A stretch of DNA of 32,721 bases. Source: Halieaceae bacterium UBA4452 (GTDB lineage: Bacteria > Pseudomonadota > Gammaproteobacteria > Pseudomonadales > Halieaceae). The DNA is taken from positions 1-32,721 of the forward strand of contig DGPA01000036.1 of assembly GCA_002389505.1 (NCBI GenBank), given 5' to 3'. The notes beneath the pieces were generated by a model. It made no database searches and had not been told where the DNA came from. It was given only the letters and a program-made list of their open reading frames with translations. Positions 31,285-32,721 of this stretch are shown piece after piece (positions within the stretch are counted from its first letter, which is position 1; every line of letters begins with the position of its first letter). The position numbers were made by a program, and so were the translations under genes.

Positions 31285-32019
31285 ATGAAACTATTTTATT
31301 CGCCTTTTCATACGTTCATTCACAAGGTTCTCGTTACTATTCATGAAGCGGGTCTGTGGGATGACGTCACTTTTGTACCCACCTACCCGTTTAAAAACCG
31401 CCAGGGCGAAGACCAGGGCGATGCCTACTCGATCGCGGCGCTAACCCCATTGGATAAAGTACCGGCTCTGGCGCTGAATAGCGGCCAGGTGGTGTACGGC
31501 AGTCAGGCCGTTGTTGAATGCCTTGACAGCATGAGTAAGTCTGGAAATCATCTGTACCCCGCTAAGGGGCCGGCTCGCTGGGACGCCATCACTCGCCTCG
31601 CTCTGGCAGACACCATGTTCGAGACCACGGTTATGCTGGTGATGGAAGGTTGGAATCCCGAAGAAAACCAGCGCATTGAATTTTTCGAATGGATCTGGCC
31701 GAAGATTATCCGCGGCTGTGACTCTCTAGAAGCCTCCTGCAAGCGAGGTTTCGACGGCTTCGATATTGGCCAGGCGTCAATGCTTCACGCGATTAGTTAC
31801 ATGGATTTTAGGGTGAACTTTTACGACGCCAAGGATCCCCTGTACCCAGATTTCGACTGTTTCGATGGGCGCCCTAATCTGAAAGCCTGGTGGGAGGAGT
31901 CTATCCAGCGGCCTTCGGTGCTGAGCCACTACAATCGCGACTTTGAGGGCGATGACTCGGCAGCATTTTTGCAAAAGAATGTTCAGGAGGTACTGGCGGC
32001 TCAGGGTGCTAAAAAATGA
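31285..32019 (+). CDS. Glutathione S-transferase family protein
   Basis: 244 residues. The N-terminal thioredoxin-like domain starts KLFYSPFHTFIHKVLVTIHE and contains the cis-Pro segment LDKVPALAL and the glutathione-contact YGSQAVVECLD. The helical C-terminal domain is recognisable from about residue 95. Possible catalytic residue Ser6 or Thr10. GAGG is 9 nt before the ATG. It overlaps the next GST gene by 4 bp (ATGA), so the two are translated together and may form a heterodimer or act in sequence. Substrate unknown; epoxides or disulfides formed by the pathway are possible. Confidence 0.9.
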   Translation: MKLFYSPFHTFIHKVLVTIHEAGLWDDVTFVPTYPFKNRQGEDQGDAYSIAALTPLDKVPALALNSGQVVYGSQAVVECLDSMSKSGNHLYPAKGPARWDAITRLALADTMFETTVMLVMEGWNPEENQRIEFFEWIWPKIIRGCDSLEASCKRGFDGFDIGQASMLHAISYMDFRVNFYDAKDPLYPDFDCFDGRPNLKAWWEESIQRPSVLSHYNRDFEGDDSAAFLQKNVQEVLAAQGAKK

Positions 32020-32714
32020 TTAAGCATTATTACTGGCCGACGCCCAACGGCCACAAGACTGCCATCATGCTCGAGGAAGTAGAAATCGAGTATGAGGTCT
32101 GCACCATTAATATTTTGGAAGGCGATCAGTTCGACCCGGCGTTTATTGCCATCAGCCCCAACAACCGAATACCCGCCATAGTCGATACTGAAGGCCCGCG
32201 CGGTGAGCCCTATACGGTGTTCGAATCGGGCGCCATTTTGATGTACCTGGCAGAAAAAACCGGCAAGTTATGGCCACAAGAGGTGTCGGAACGCTACGAC
32301 GTGATCCAGTGGCTAATGTTTCAGATGGGCAATGTCGGTCCCATGTTCGGCCAAAATGGTTACTTTCAAGGTTACTGTCCGGAGGACGTCCCGCTGGCCA
32401 AGGAACGCTATCACAATGTCTGCAAGCAGCTGTACGGGGTTATGGACCGTCGCCTGGCCGCATCGGAATACCTGGCGGGCTCGGATTACTCCATTGCTGA
32501 CGTGGCCACGTTTCCTTGGACCATGCCCAAGCAACAGGACATGCACCGTATTGATATTACGCAGTACCCCAACGTCAAACGCTGGTCAGAGGCCGTGGCC
32601 CTACGACCGGCCGTACAGCGCGGCATCGCGGTCATGGCTGAAGATATGAAGGTGGGCAACCCCACCGAAGAGACGTATAAGAATATGTTTGGGTCTAAGC
32701 AGTTCACGCAGTGA
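32016..32714 (+). CDS. Glutathione S-transferase, Nu class (YfcG/YghU-like)
   Basis: 232 residues, complete before the window edge. Seen: YYWPTPNGHKTAIMLEE at 5-22, where the Thr-Pro-Asn trio is the glutathione-thiol site of YfcG/YghU proteins, NNRIPAIVD with the cis-Pro, TVFESGAILMYLAEKTGKL, and QMGNVGPMFGQNGYF in the C-terminal domain. Nu-class enzymes bind glutathione disulfide and act as disulfide reductases; related enzymes in Novosphingobium take part in lignin-ether glutathione removal. Start codon is shared with the end of the preceding GST gene. No terminator is visible before the window ends. Confidence 0.93.
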   Translation: MIKHYYWPTPNGHKTAIMLEEVEIEYEVCTINILEGDQFDPAFIAISPNNRIPAIVDTEGPRGEPYTVFESGAILMYLAEKTGKLWPQEVSERYDVIQWLMFQMGNVGPMFGQNGYFQGYCPEDVPLAKERYHNVCKQLYGVMDRRLAASEYLAGSDYSIADVATFPWTMPKQQDMHRIDITQYPNVKRWSEAVALRPAVQRGIAVMAEDMKVGNPTEETYKNMFGSKQFTQ

Positions 32715-32721
32715 CTCGGTC

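Noticed and set aside
1..32721. Prophage, insertion sequence, CRISPR array, toxin-antitoxin or defence genes
   Set aside because: Both strands were read for such genes and for spaced repeats; none was found.

Overview
The window is a dense catabolic region from what looks like a Gram-negative, probably marine gammaproteobacterium. It carries a TonB-dependent receptor, a homodimeric-type pyruvate dehydrogenase E1, a fused indolepyruvate:ferredoxin oxidoreductase and many acyl-CoA genes. The lineage guess (a Cellvibrionales or Spongiibacteraceae-like group) comes from gene content only and is weak. No rRNA, tRNA, CRISPR, insertion sequence or phage gene was seen.

Left part (1-9.9 kb): an Lrp/AsnC regulator is divergent from a lone AceE-type E1, an arrangement like the mdeR/mdeB pair of Pseudomonas putida without mdeA. 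A C-terminal MAPEG-like fragment follows. A tight leftward operon then encodes two acyl-CoA dehydrogenases and a PLP aminotransferase. Next comes a leftward TonB-dependent receptor with a clear Rho-independent terminator.

Middle (10.5-19.3 kb): an alpha-methylacyl-CoA racemase-like family III CoA-transferase is divergent from a 1160-residue fused indolepyruvate ferredoxin oxidoreductase. This converges on a cytoplasmic molybdopterin oxidoreductase of the DMSO reductase/BisC type, which lies downstream of an exported amidohydrolase.

Right-centre (19.6-28.3 kb): this is the most unusual part. A nine-gene leftward run, about 5.3 kb long with several overlapping genes, joins a PaaABCD-like di-iron oxygenase to an Ltp-like thiolase/aldolase, a DUF35 zinc-ribbon OB-fold protein and two MaoC-type hotdog proteins. 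PaaD is split into its DUF59 half and its zinc-ribbon half, with paaB between them (order A, D-N, B, D-C, C), and no PaaE reductase is seen. Two AraC regulators of the same architecture bracket this run, and a TetR regulator follows one of them.

Right end (28.4-32.7 kb): a YkvI-like membrane protein, a hotdog protein, a crotonase-fold protein lacking both usual glutamates, and two overlapping glutathione S-transferase genes.

Taken together (inference): the racemase, two acyl-CoA dehydrogenases, hotdog hydratases and Cys-less Ltp/DUF35 pair resemble the toolkit for shortening alpha-methyl-branched side chains of steroids or isoprenoids. The Paa-like oxygenase suggests that a CoA thioester is also oxygenated. 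The substrate cannot be read from the sequence.
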